From assembly GCA_020697635.1 (NCBI GenBank), contig JAEHCT010000004.1:1-18294 (forward strand): a stretch of DNA of 18,294 bases, given 5' to 3'. Below the pieces are notes generated by a model, which was not told the origin of the DNA, did no database searches, and worked only from the letters and a program-made list of their open reading frames with translations. Positions 1 through 6,553 of the stretch are shown piece by piece. The stretch's first letter is position 1; each line of letters opens with the position of its first letter. The stretch is from Candidatus Bathyarchaeota archaeon. GTDB lineage: Archaea; Thermoproteota; Bathyarchaeia; TCS64. The position numbers and the translations under genes were made by a program.

Positions 1-97
1 AGAACTCATTTGTTATTGTGTGGGAAATTCAATAAGCTTGTTACTTGGAATTAGCATTTTAATGGATTTTACCTTCGGTATAAACTGATGATTAAAC

Positions 98-106
98 CTA
101 AATAAT
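98..106 (+). promoter_or_regulatory. TATA-like box for the M14 peptidase gene
   Basis: The A/T run CTAAATAAT is centred about 25 bases before the ATG at 127, the spacing expected of an archaeal TATA box driving a leaderless mRNA. A second candidate, GTATAAAC around 78-85, would give a leader of about 20 bases. Bases 1-126 are otherwise AT-rich and hold no gene that I can see. Confidence 0.5.
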
Positions 107-126
107 TCGGAGAACAGTTTGTATGC

Positions 127-2682
127 ATGTCAGATATCATTTCCCCTGAGGCGTTCTTTAGTCACATGTTAGGCACTGACCATAAGATCGCTCGTTGGGA
201 CAAGATCGTCGAGTACTTCTGGAGCCTCCAGAAGGAGTCCAAACGGATCAAGGTGATGGACATGGGCCCCAGCACCGAGGGCCACCCCGTCCTCGCCATC
301 CTCGTCACCAGCGAAGAGAACATGGAGAATCTAGAACGCATCCAAGAAGTCAACAAGCGGATCATAAACCCAGACGACCTCACCGAGGACGACGTCAAGC
401 CTCTCGTGGAGGAGGGGAAGGCGGTGGTCATCCAGTCGATGAGCCTCCACGCCACCGAGATCGGGGGCACCCAGATGGCCCCCGAGCTGGCGTACGACCT
501 CATAACCCGGGAAGACGAGGAAGCCAGGCGCATCCGCGACAACGTCGTAAGCATCATGGTGCCGTGCTTCAACCCCGACGGCCAGCACATGGTCACAGAC
601 TGGTACAACAGGTGGCTCGGCACTGAGTACGAGGGGTGCAGCACACCCTTCCTCTACCACAAGTACACGGGCCACGACAACAACAGGGACGCCTTCGCCA
701 CCAACATCGCCGAGAGCAGGTACATGGCCCGGCTCATGTTCCACGACTGGCCGCCCCAGGCATACCAGGACCACCACCACATGGGCAGCTACGGAGCACG
801 CCTCTACGTCGCACCATACAGCGACCCCATCCACCCCCACGGCGACCCCCTCGTCTGGCGGGAGCTCCAGTGGTACGGAGCCCACATGGCCTACAAGCTC
901 GAGGAGGCCGGCAAGACCGGCATCGTCAACGCCGCCATATTCAGCGGCTGGGCTCACCTCGGGTTCCACTGGATAGGCATCTACCACAACATACCCAGCA
1001 TGCTCACCGAGTCAGCCAGCGCCAAGCTCGCCACGCCCCTCTACATCCACCCCGAGCAGCTTATCGAGGAGACCAAGCCCCGCAGCCTCGTCGGCACCAG
1101 GATGATGCCCCACTACAGGCCCACCACCAACTTCCCCAACCCGTGGCCAGGCGGCTGGTGGACCCTCCGAGACATCGTCGAGCAGCAGAAGATAGCCGCG
1201 TGGGCCCTCCTCGACCACGTGGCCCGCAACAAGGAGACCGTCCTCATGAACGCCTACCAGAAGGCAGTACGCCAGACCCAGAGAGGAGCCGAGGACCCGG
1301 TCACCGCCTATGTGATCCCCGCGGCCCAGCACGACCCAAGGACCATGGAGCTCCTCGTCGAGAAGCTGCTAGTACAGAACATCGAGTTCTTCAGGGCCAA
1401 GGAGCCGTTCACCGCGGACGGCTACATCTACGGCCAGGGCAGCTACGTGATCCCCCTAACCCAGCCCAAGATGGGCCTCGTCAAGACCCTCCTAGGCCAC
1501 ACCAGGTTCCCCGACGACAGCTTCACCCGGCAGCCAGATGGTTCACCCCACAATCCCTACGACACAGCCACCGACACGTTGGCCGAGTTCATGGGCGTCG
1601 CGGTCCACCCCGTCGAGTGGATCACCGACGTGGAACTGGAGAAGGTCGACGACTACAAGCAGCCCATCGGCGTCGTCGACGAACACAGCAAGGTAGGCTA
1701 CCTCCTCGACACCCGCCTCAACCACGCCTACAAGGCGGTGAACCTCCTCCTCAGCCAGGGTGTCCCCGTCAGACGCGTCACGGAGCCCCTCTTCGCCGGC
1801 GACACAGAGCTGCCCCCAGGCTGCTTCATCGTCGACCCCGGCCACGAGGAGAAGCTCACCACGGTCGCCGAGGAGACGGGCGTCGACTTCCACGCCCTCC
1901 AGGTGCTGGAGGCCGAGACCAAGCCCGTAAAACGCCTCAAGGTGGGCATGTACCAGCGGTACTGGGGAGGCAACGCCGACGAGGGCTGGACCAGGCTCTG
2001 CCTCGAACAGCACAGTTTCCCCTATGACACCCTGATGGACGAGGACATTCTCCAAGGAGACCTCTCAGGATACGACGCCATAATACTGCCCAGCGACCCG
2101 CCCGCCATGATCACAGGCGGCGACGAGCTCCAGAAATGGTGGAAAGAAAAAAGACCCGGCTGGCCCCTCCCCGAGTACCCGCCCGAGTACCGGAGCGGCC
2201 TCGGCGACGAGGGCAAGGAGAAGCTCAAGGCGTGGGTTGAACAGGGTGGCACCCTGGTCTGCCTCGGCGAGGCAGGCGAGTACGCCATCGAGACCCTGGG
2301 CCTCAAGGCCGCCAACACGCTGAAGGGCCTCAACCCCAAGGAGTTCCACTGCCCAGGCAGCACGGTACACATGCTCGTCGACGCCTACAACCCCGTGGCG
2401 TACGGCATGGAGGAGGACGCCCTAGCCCTCTTCTGGGGAAACCCCGCCTACAAGATACTGCCCAGCGGCGACAACCACAGGTACCAAGTCGTGGCCAGCT
2501 ACCCCGACATAGACATCCTCGAGTCGGGGTGGCTCATCGGCGAGGAGCACCTCGCCAACAAGGTTGCCGTCCTCAGGGCCGAGGCAGGAGACGGGGCGGC
2601 GGTGCTCCTGGGTCCCAGGGTCCAGCACAGGTGCCAGACCCACGGCACCTTCAAGCTCCTCTTCAACAGCCTACTAGGCTAA
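127..2682 (+). CDS. M14-family zinc carboxypeptidase with C-terminal GATase-like domain
   Basis: This 851-aa protein is predicted to cleave C-terminal residues from peptides or related amides using one zinc ion. The M14 signatures are intact: the zinc pair HxxE at H108 and E111 (SLHATEIGG), the NPDG stretch at 149-152, the substrate-binding NNR at 185-187, a third zinc histidine in DHHHMG (215-220), and the catalytic Glu of LTES at E295. Residues of about 603-730 (KVGMYQRYWGG, YDAIILPSD, LKAWVEQGGTLVCLGEAG) look like a class I glutamine-amidotransferase or ThuA-like fold, seen at the C-terminus of other long M14 proteins; I see no certain catalytic Cys there. There is no signal peptide or membrane anchor, so it should act in the cytosol, whereas many long bacterial relatives are secreted. 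An ATG at 123 is out of frame and opens only a short peptide. The family call is firm; the substrate is unknown. Confidence 0.9.
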   Translation: MSDIISPEAFFSHMLGTDHKIARWDKIVEYFWSLQKESKRIKVMDMGPSTEGHPVLAILVTSEENMENLERIQEVNKRIINPDDLTEDDVKPLVEEGKAVVIQSMSLHATEIGGTQMAPELAYDLITREDEEARRIRDNVVSIMVPCFNPDGQHMVTDWYNRWLGTEYEGCSTPFLYHKYTGHDNNRDAFATNIAESRYMARLMFHDWPPQAYQDHHHMGSYGARLYVAPYSDPIHPHGDPLVWRELQWYGAHMAYKLEEAGKTGIVNAAIFSGWAHLGFHWIGIYHNIPSMLTESASAKLATPLYIHPEQLIEETKPRSLVGTRMMPHYRPTTNFPNPWPGGWWTLRDIVEQQKIAAWALLDHVARNKETVLMNAYQKAVRQTQRGAEDPVTAYVIPAAQHDPRTMELLVEKLLVQNIEFFRAKEPFTADGYIYGQGSYVIPLTQPKMGLVKTLLGHTRFPDDSFTRQPDGSPHNPYDTATDTLAEFMGVAVHPVEWITDVELEKVDDYKQPIGVVDEHSKVGYLLDTRLNHAYKAVNLLLSQGVPVRRVTEPLFAGDTELPPGCFIVDPGHEEKLTTVAEETGVDFHALQVLEAETKPVKRLKVGMYQRYWGGNADEGWTRLCLEQHSFPYDTLMDEDILQGDLSGYDAIILPSDPPAMITGGDELQKWWKEKRPGWPLPEYPPEYRSGLGDEGKEKLKAWVEQGGTLVCLGEAGEYAIETLGLKAANTLKGLNPKEFHCPGSTVHMLVDAYNPVAYGMEEDALALFWGNPAYKILPSGDNHRYQVVASYPDIDILESGWLIGEEHLANKVAVLRAEAGDGAAVLLGPRVQHRCQTHGTFKLLFNSLLG

Positions 2683-2690
2683 TCTCTATC

Positions 2691-2698
2691 TTTTTAAT
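2691..2698 (+). promoter_or_regulatory. T-rich TATA-like element or terminator between M14 and PHP genes
   Basis: TTTTTAAT lies just after the M14 stop. It could be a TATA box giving the PHP gene a leader of about 45 bases, or the poly-T end signal of the M14 transcript, or both. The sequence alone does not decide. Confidence 0.3.
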
Positions 2699-2766
2699 CG
2701 AAGAGTAGAACGGCCCACCCCTGAGAAACCTGATATCCCCGTCGCCCCAGTCTATATGGATTCACT

Positions 2767-3684
2767 TTGAAGCGGCACTTCGTCAACCCGTTCAAGGCAC
2801 CGGGGAACTGGTACAAGGGCAACGTCCACGCCCACACCACCATGTCCGACGGCACACGGACACCGGAGACCTTAGTCGACATATACAGGGAGGCGGGGTA
2901 CGACTTCCTCTCCGTGACGGACCACAGCGTAGTCGCCGACACAGGCGGCCTGGAGAGCCCCGGCTTCCTACTCGTCCCCGGCGAGGAGATCTGCGTAGGC
3001 AGGTCCCACGCGGGAACCCTGTATCACATCGTCGCCCTAGGCGTCGAGGAGACGCTGCCGTTCACCGACTTCGACAGGGAGCTGGACCCTCAGCGGGTAG
3101 TCGACCACATCAACGAGGTGGGCGGCATCCCGATCCTCGCCCACCCCTACTGGTCCGGCCTCAACCATCGGGACATGATGGCCCTAGAGAGGTACCACGG
3201 CGTCGAGATATACAACACCAGCTGCGAGTACGAGCGAAACACCGGTGTATCCGCGTCCCACATCGACGGCGTCATCGTGGCAGGCAGAAGGCCGTGGATA
3301 TACGCGACAGACGACCACCACGGCGCAGACAGGCCCAACCTGCCTCTGGACGCCTGCGGCGCATGGATAAGCGTCAAGTCGAAAGACTTGACCGTGGAGT
3401 CCATCATGGAGAGCATACGCAGGGGGCTCTTCTACTCCAGCACGGGGCCCGAGATCAAGAGCATAGGGATCGACGGCGACGGAGTCATCGGCGTCGAGTG
3501 CTCCCCGGTGAAGACCATCTCCTTCATCTCCACCCCGTCGCTGGGAATGAAGTTCTACGCCGAGGATACGCCGCTCACACACGCATCCTACCCTGGGAGG
3601 TCTGGGGAGACTTACGTCAGGGTGGAGATAACAGACTACGACGGAAGGACCGCGTGGTCAAACCCCATCTACAACGCTGTGTGA
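2767..3684 (+). CDS. PHP-domain metal-dependent hydrolase (phosphoesterase-like)
   Basis: This 305-aa protein is a PHP (polymerase and histidinol phosphatase) superfamily enzyme, which hydrolyses phosphate esters or related bonds with a two- or three-metal centre. Visible ligands are HAHTTMSDG (H21, H23, D28), TDHS (D52, H53), PGEE (E73/E74), ILAHPYW (H126) and ATDDHHG (D182/D183, H184), so the metal site looks complete. The last hundred residues form a beta-rich tail (VECSPVKTISFIS, YVRVEITDYDG) often found in stand-alone PHP proteins. The start is TTG; no in-frame ATG or GTG lies upstream, and the first residues (NWYKGNVHAHT) match the usual family opening. No ribosome binding site is evident. 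It is followed 31 bp later by a membrane protein gene, probably co-transcribed. The substrate cannot be told from sequence; histidinol phosphatase is unlikely because no his genes are nearby. Confidence 0.88.
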   Translation: MKRHFVNPFKAPGNWYKGNVHAHTTMSDGTRTPETLVDIYREAGYDFLSVTDHSVVADTGGLESPGFLLVPGEEICVGRSHAGTLYHIVALGVEETLPFTDFDRELDPQRVVDHINEVGGIPILAHPYWSGLNHRDMMALERYHGVEIYNTSCEYERNTGVSASHIDGVIVAGRRPWIYATDDHHGADRPNLPLDACGAWISVKSKDLTVESIMESIRRGLFYSSTGPEIKSIGIDGDGVIGVECSPVKTISFISTPSLGMKFYAEDTPLTHASYPGRSGETYVRVEITDYDGRTAWSNPIYNAV

Positions 3685-3704
3685 GCTCAAGAACAGAAGG
3701 CATC

Positions 3705-3710
3705 GGTGAG
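3705..3710 (+). promoter_or_regulatory. Shine-Dalgarno site for the membrane protein gene
   Basis: GGTGAG sits five bases before the GTG at 3716 and matches the archaeal 16S 3' end (AUCACCUCC). It supports the GTG start and translation from a transcript shared with the PHP gene. Confidence 0.6.
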
Positions 3711-3715
3711 TCAAA

Positions 3716-4732
3716 GTGTCGGAAGAGGTAAAGCCGGGGCGGAGAACCAGGCTCCTCTTCTGGTACATCCTCGGCTGCCTTAGCACCCTCTTCGCCGAGG
3801 TGATCAGCGGCAGCGACATCTTCCCCTTCTACACTCTAGTAAGCTACCTCCTAGTAATACCACTCTACACGTTGCACACCCTCACCCTCTGGTACATAGT
3901 CTGGACCAGAGGCAGACCGTGGCTCTACGCGTTGTTCCCAGCGGGCTGCCTCTTTGGCCTATACGAGGCATACGTCACCAAGGTACTCTGGAACCCCACC
4001 TGGTCGACGGGGGGCTTCACGTTCCTCGGCGTTTACGTGGTGGAGTCCATCGTCCTAGTTCCCTTCTGGCACACCTTCATGAGCTTCATCATACCCCTCC
4101 TCGTCGCCGAGTCCACGCTGACGAGTAGCAGCGAGATCTACAGCCTTCTGCCCGGGTGGGCGCAGAAAACGGTCAGCCGAGCCAAGCCCCCCGTACAGTA
4201 CGTGTTACCGGTGCTTGGGGGGCTCTTCCAGAGCACCGGAGCCGCCACAGTCAACGACGCGGTGCTCTCAGGCGTCTCCGCCAGCCTCTACGTCGCCGCC
4301 CTCATATACGTCTGGAGACGGCTCGGCGGTACCGTGTACACCATGAGGAGGCTCCTGCCTGAGCCCAAAGAGTTCAGAGTAATCGCCGCCCTGCTGGTTG
4401 TCTACTACAGTGTCACAGGCGCATTGCTGCGTCCAGAGGAGCTTCCCGGTTTGGTGCCTCAGGCGGCGATCTGGGTTCTCTACGCGTTTTTCGGGGCTCT
4501 CCTAGTCGTGGGGCTCCGGAAGTCCAAGGGGGTTGAACCCAGCCCTGAGAGCATCACCCTAAACCCGTCGATTGGGCGAATCCTGCTTCTAGGCGCGCTG
4601 CTCTCCCTTGGCTCGGTCGCCGGTGTCACGACCGGCCTCGCTCTCATCTGGATAATGGTGATATGGGTCGTAGGGTCGGTGTTCGGCCTAGCCATGATAG
4701 CCCTGACGGTTAGAAACGTCACACGAAGCTGA
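3716..4732 (+). CDS. Polytopic membrane protein of unknown function
   Basis: I do not recognise this 338-aa protein. It has about ten hydrophobic spans (roughly residues 15-32, 38-62, 70-88, 101-117, 119-133, 160-176, 183-200, 220-238, 247-267 and 287-331, the last probably two helices). A short charged N-terminus (MSEEVKPGRRTR) suggests the N-terminus is inside. Polar loops include WNPTWSTGG (92-100) and a loop with several Pro and Ser residues around 270-286. No signal peptide, enzyme motif or transporter signature is visible. It starts with GTG behind a good ribosome binding site and follows the PHP gene by 31 bp, so the two may work together, for example on a membrane-derived substrate; that is inference from position only. 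The gene ends convergently with the beta-lactamase-like gene, with 153 bp between the stops. Confidence 0.8.
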   Translation: MSEEVKPGRRTRLLFWYILGCLSTLFAEVISGSDIFPFYTLVSYLLVIPLYTLHTLTLWYIVWTRGRPWLYALFPAGCLFGLYEAYVTKVLWNPTWSTGGFTFLGVYVVESIVLVPFWHTFMSFIIPLLVAESTLTSSSEIYSLLPGWAQKTVSRAKPPVQYVLPVLGGLFQSTGAATVNDAVLSGVSASLYVAALIYVWRRLGGTVYTMRRLLPEPKEFRVIAALLVVYYSVTGALLRPEELPGLVPQAAIWVLYAFFGALLVVGLRKSKGVEPSPESITLNPSIGRILLLGALLSLGSVAGVTTGLALIWIMVIWVVGSVFGLAMIALTVRNVTRS

Positions 4733-4848
4733 CCCTGAGCCTGCAGACATCCGAGCCGGATACCGCTGACTCCAGTAGCTTAACGTCTACACGACCACCC
4801 GACATTGCCACTGGTTAGCCACGCCTGCCTTCTAGAGAAATATAACTG

Positions 4849-4854
4849 AAAAAA
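4849..4854 (-). terminator. Possible poly-T terminator for the class A-like hydrolase gene
   Basis: Read on the minus strand this is a run of six T about 32 bases after the stop codon at 4886. Archaeal RNA polymerase commonly stops in such T runs. The convergent gap 4733-4885 holds nothing else that I can identify. Confidence 0.35.
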
Positions 4855-4885
4855 GGTGGATAAAATAACTAGTGTGAGGCGAGGG

Positions 4886-5770
4886 TTAACCAGCGAGGTA
4901 CTCATAGACCGCCTTGCTGACCTGGGCTATTGCCTCCTCGGCCCCGTAGACGTCCTCGGCCCCCATGGTGAAGCAGCTGATCACGTAGCGTTCACCCGTC
5001 TCCTTCACCGTGACAACGGCGACGTCGTTCCTTATCCCTGGAAGGGACCCTGTCTTCCGTTGAAGTACCAGCTTCTTAGTGGGCAGGTACTTGGGTATCC
5101 TGTACTGCCCCGTCTGGCACTTACCCATTATGCCCAGTATCTCGTCGCAGCTCTCCCTGCCCGCCGCCTCGCCGTCCACTATCATCTCCAGGAGCCTGTT
5201 CATCTCGTTGGGCGTGGTGACGTCGTTGTCCTCGACGCCGAGGCTCCAGCTGCCGCCGTACTCCCTCGCCTCGGACACCTCCCCGAAGAGCCCGATGGTC
5301 ATCTCCTCCAGGGGCAGGTCGTTGACGCCGACCAAGTCGAAGAGTATCTCCCTGCAGTACCTGACGACCCTGGTCCTGCGGAGCCCCAGTTCGTCGAGGG
5401 TCTTGTTCACGTTGTCGAAGCCCACTCTGCCTGCGATGAGGTCTGTGGCGGTGTTGTCGCTCACCATCATCATGAGACTCAGAAGATCCCTGAGGCTGAC
5501 CCTCAGGCCCTCGGACAGCTCCTTGAGTACGCCCGAGCCGGGAACCTTGTCGGCCTCCCTGAGCACCACCACCTCGTCTGGGCTGAGCGTGCCGGCCTCG
5601 GTCTGCCGGAAGAACTCCACCAGTACGGGGACCTTGAAGACGCTGGCCGTCGGAAACAACCTGTCCCCGTTGTGGCTCGCCTCCTCGCCCGTGCCCAGGT
5701 GCTTGACGGAGACGCCGAGGACGCCGTCGAAGCCCTCGGCCTGCTCCTTGATCGCATCGATTAGACTCAT
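4886..5770 (-). CDS. Class A beta-lactamase-fold serine hydrolase (cytosolic)
   Basis: This 294-aa protein has the three active-site motifs of serine penicillin-recognising enzymes in order: SxxK at S43-K46 (TASVFKVP), SDN at 104-106 (MMMVSDNTATD), and KTG at 239-241 (QRKTGSLPGIRNDVAVV). The length and the VTTPNEMNRLL helix fit the Beta-lactamase2 (class A-like) family. The class A deacylating motif ExxLN is not recognisable; that stretch instead reads DLVGVNDLPLEEM (145-157), so true beta-lactamase activity is doubtful. There is no signal peptide, so the enzyme should stay in the cytosol, where archaea have no peptidoglycan to act on. A role as amidase, peptidase or esterase on a small molecule is as likely. 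The ATG at 5770 lies 26 bases from a TATA-like box, supporting the start. Codon use matches the neighbours, so there is no sign of recent transfer. Confidence 0.88.
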   Translation of the reverse strand: MSLIDAIKEQAEGFDGVLGVSVKHLGTGEEASHNGDRLFPTASVFKVPVLVEFFRQTEAGTLSPDEVVVLREADKVPGSGVLKELSEGLRVSLRDLLSLMMMVSDNTATDLIAGRVGFDNVNKTLDELGLRRTRVVRYCREILFDLVGVNDLPLEEMTIGLFGEVSEAREYGGSWSLGVEDNDVTTPNEMNRLLEMIVDGEAAGRESCDEILGIMGKCQTGQYRIPKYLPTKKLVLQRKTGSLPGIRNDVAVVTVKETGERYVISCFTMGAEDVYGAEEAIAQVSKAVYEYLAG

Positions 5771-5790
5771 AGGGGATCAAGTGTGTCGCC

Positions 5791-5799
5791 GCGTAAAAC
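5791..5799 (-). promoter_or_regulatory. TATA-like box for the class A-like hydrolase gene
   Basis: On the minus strand this reads GTTTTACGC, centred about 26 bases before the ATG at 5770. This fits a leaderless transcript separate from the small membrane protein gene upstream. Confidence 0.5.
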
Positions 5800-5817
5800 A
5801 GTAACTGACCGATCCGG

Positions 5818-6033
5818 TTAGGACTCGTTCAGCGGGGAGACGAGACGATGGCGCTGCTTCTGCCGCCGCGCATTCAGGGCCACGTACGCGCCGACGAGGG
5901 CCAGGGCCGACAACACTATGAGCCATGGCTGGCTGTCGAGGTACCCCGAAGCTATGAAGGCGAAGACGATCACAGACGCGAAGTAGAGGGGGTACTCCCT
6001 GTAGCTTCCACCTTGGACGCCCATCGGGTTCAA
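5818..6033 (-). CDS. Small two-helix membrane protein
   Basis: This 71-aa protein is hypothetical. It has two clear membrane helices (about residues 15-30, PLYFASVIVFAFIASG, and 36-54, PWLIVLSALALVGAYVALN) and a basic C-terminal tail (ARRQKQRHR) that would face the cytosol. No family is recognised. The TTG at 6033 lies about 25 bases downstream of a TATA-like box, as expected for a leaderless mRNA; an in-frame ATG at 6024 (residue 4) is the alternative start. It precedes the serine hydrolase gene on the same strand by 47 bp, but that gene seems to have its own promoter, so a functional link is only possible. High-GC shadow frames overlap it, but hydrophobicity and the promoter favour this frame. 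Confidence 0.65.
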   Translation of the reverse strand: MNPMGVQGGSYREYPLYFASVIVFAFIASGYLDSQPWLIVLSALALVGAYVALNARRQKQRHRLVSPLNES

Positions 6034-6054
6034 ATGGCTTCAGTTTATCGTGAA

Positions 6055-6061
6055 CTTAAAC
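6055..6061 (-). promoter_or_regulatory. TATA-like box for the 71-aa membrane protein
   Basis: On the minus strand this reads GTTTAAG, centred about 25 bases from the TTG at 6033. It lies in a 119-bp divergent spacer that also carries the promoter of the TIGR04076-like gene on the other strand. Confidence 0.5.
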
Positions 6062-6117
6062 ATTGCTGTAGCCTGTGCATCTTGACGTCGATCCGGTCAG
6101 GTGCCTGGGGGGAACCT

Positions 6118-6126
6118 CTATTTACG
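6118..6126 (+). promoter_or_regulatory. TATA-like box for the TIGR04076-like gene
   Basis: CTATTTACG is centred about 31 bases before the ATG at 6153. This would place the transcript start a few bases before the ATG and inside the longer alternative reading frame, which supports the shorter protein. Confidence 0.45.
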
Positions 6127-6152
6127 TGCGCCCCCATTCTAGGCTGATCACA

Positions 6153-6413
6153 ATGCCTGAGGAACCCGTTTACGAGGCGGAGGTGGTGAGCGTCGCTAAG
6201 AGCTGCAGCGCAGGCCACGAGGTGGGCGACAGGTTCATGATTAACACCCACAAGACGGGTGGCATCTGCGGCTACTGCTACCACGACCTGTTCCCGACTC
6301 TGATGAACATGTGCTTCGGCGGCCAGATACCGTGGATGAACAACGAGGAATTCAAGTACGAGTGCCCGGACCGGTACAACCTGGTCACCTTCAAGGTCAC
6401 CAAGAAGAAGTAG
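6153..6413 (+). CDS. TIGR04076-like small cysteine-rich protein
   Basis: This 86-aa cytosolic protein resembles the TIGR04076 family of small conserved proteins, whose function is not known to me. The recognisable pattern is an N-terminal strand (YEAEVVSVAKSC), a GHEVGDRF turn, GGICGYCYHDLFPTLM, and a CPD-containing end (YECPDRYNLVTFKV). Cysteines are at 18, 39, 42, 54 and 71, with a CxxC pair at 39-42, which suggests metal binding or redox chemistry. The frame is open back to an ATG at 6075, but the extra 26 residues do not look like the family, and the TATA-like box at 6118-6126 would be inside them, so I chose the ATG at 6153. It is transcribed away from the 71-aa membrane protein gene; no partner is obvious. 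Confidence 0.75.
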   Translation: MPEEPVYEAEVVSVAKSCSAGHEVGDRFMINTHKTGGICGYCYHDLFPTLMNMCFGGQIPWMNNEEFKYECPDRYNLVTFKVTKKK

Positions 6414-6505
6414 GCTAAGTCTCTCCCAGTTTTATTCTGTATCTATGTGTGCATGCCCTTTCACTCACAGCCTTTGCTACAGACCTCTGTAGCGTTATAA
6501 TAAGG

Positions 6506-6513
6506 TTTATTAG
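6506..6513 (+). promoter_or_regulatory. Likely TATA-like box for the first tandem MFS gene
   Basis: TTTATTAG lies in an AT-rich stretch (TTATAATAAGG just before it). Transcription would begin near 6535, giving a short leader of about 19 bases that contains the GTGAT ribosome binding site at 6545-6549. Confidence 0.4.
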
Positions 6514-6544
6514 CTTTGATGTATTCCACTCACAAAATTCCTAA

Positions 6545-6549
6545 GTGAT
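6545..6549 (+). promoter_or_regulatory. Shine-Dalgarno GTGAT deciding the start of the first tandem MFS gene
   Basis: GTGAT is complementary to the archaeal 16S 3' end and lies four bases before the ATG at 6554. The GTG inside it could be read as an in-frame start three codons earlier, but the ribosome-site reading and the paralogue's N-terminus favour the ATG. Confidence 0.5.
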
Positions 6550-6553
6550 ATTC

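Noticed and set aside
636..2027. 463-aa open frame inside the M14 gene, same strand, other frame
   Set aside because: The translation is an Arg/Pro/His-rich low-complexity string typical of a shifted GC-rich frame, and the M14 frame holds all catalytic residues.
4856..5764. 302-aa open frame on the plus strand opposite the class A-like hydrolase gene
   Set aside because: It is antisense to a gene with intact SxxK, SDN and KTG motifs. Long antisense frames are expected in GC-rich coding DNA, and its translation has no recognisable domain.
6075..6152. 26-residue N-terminal extension of the TIGR04076-like protein
   Set aside because: It does not resemble the family, and the likely TATA box lies within it.
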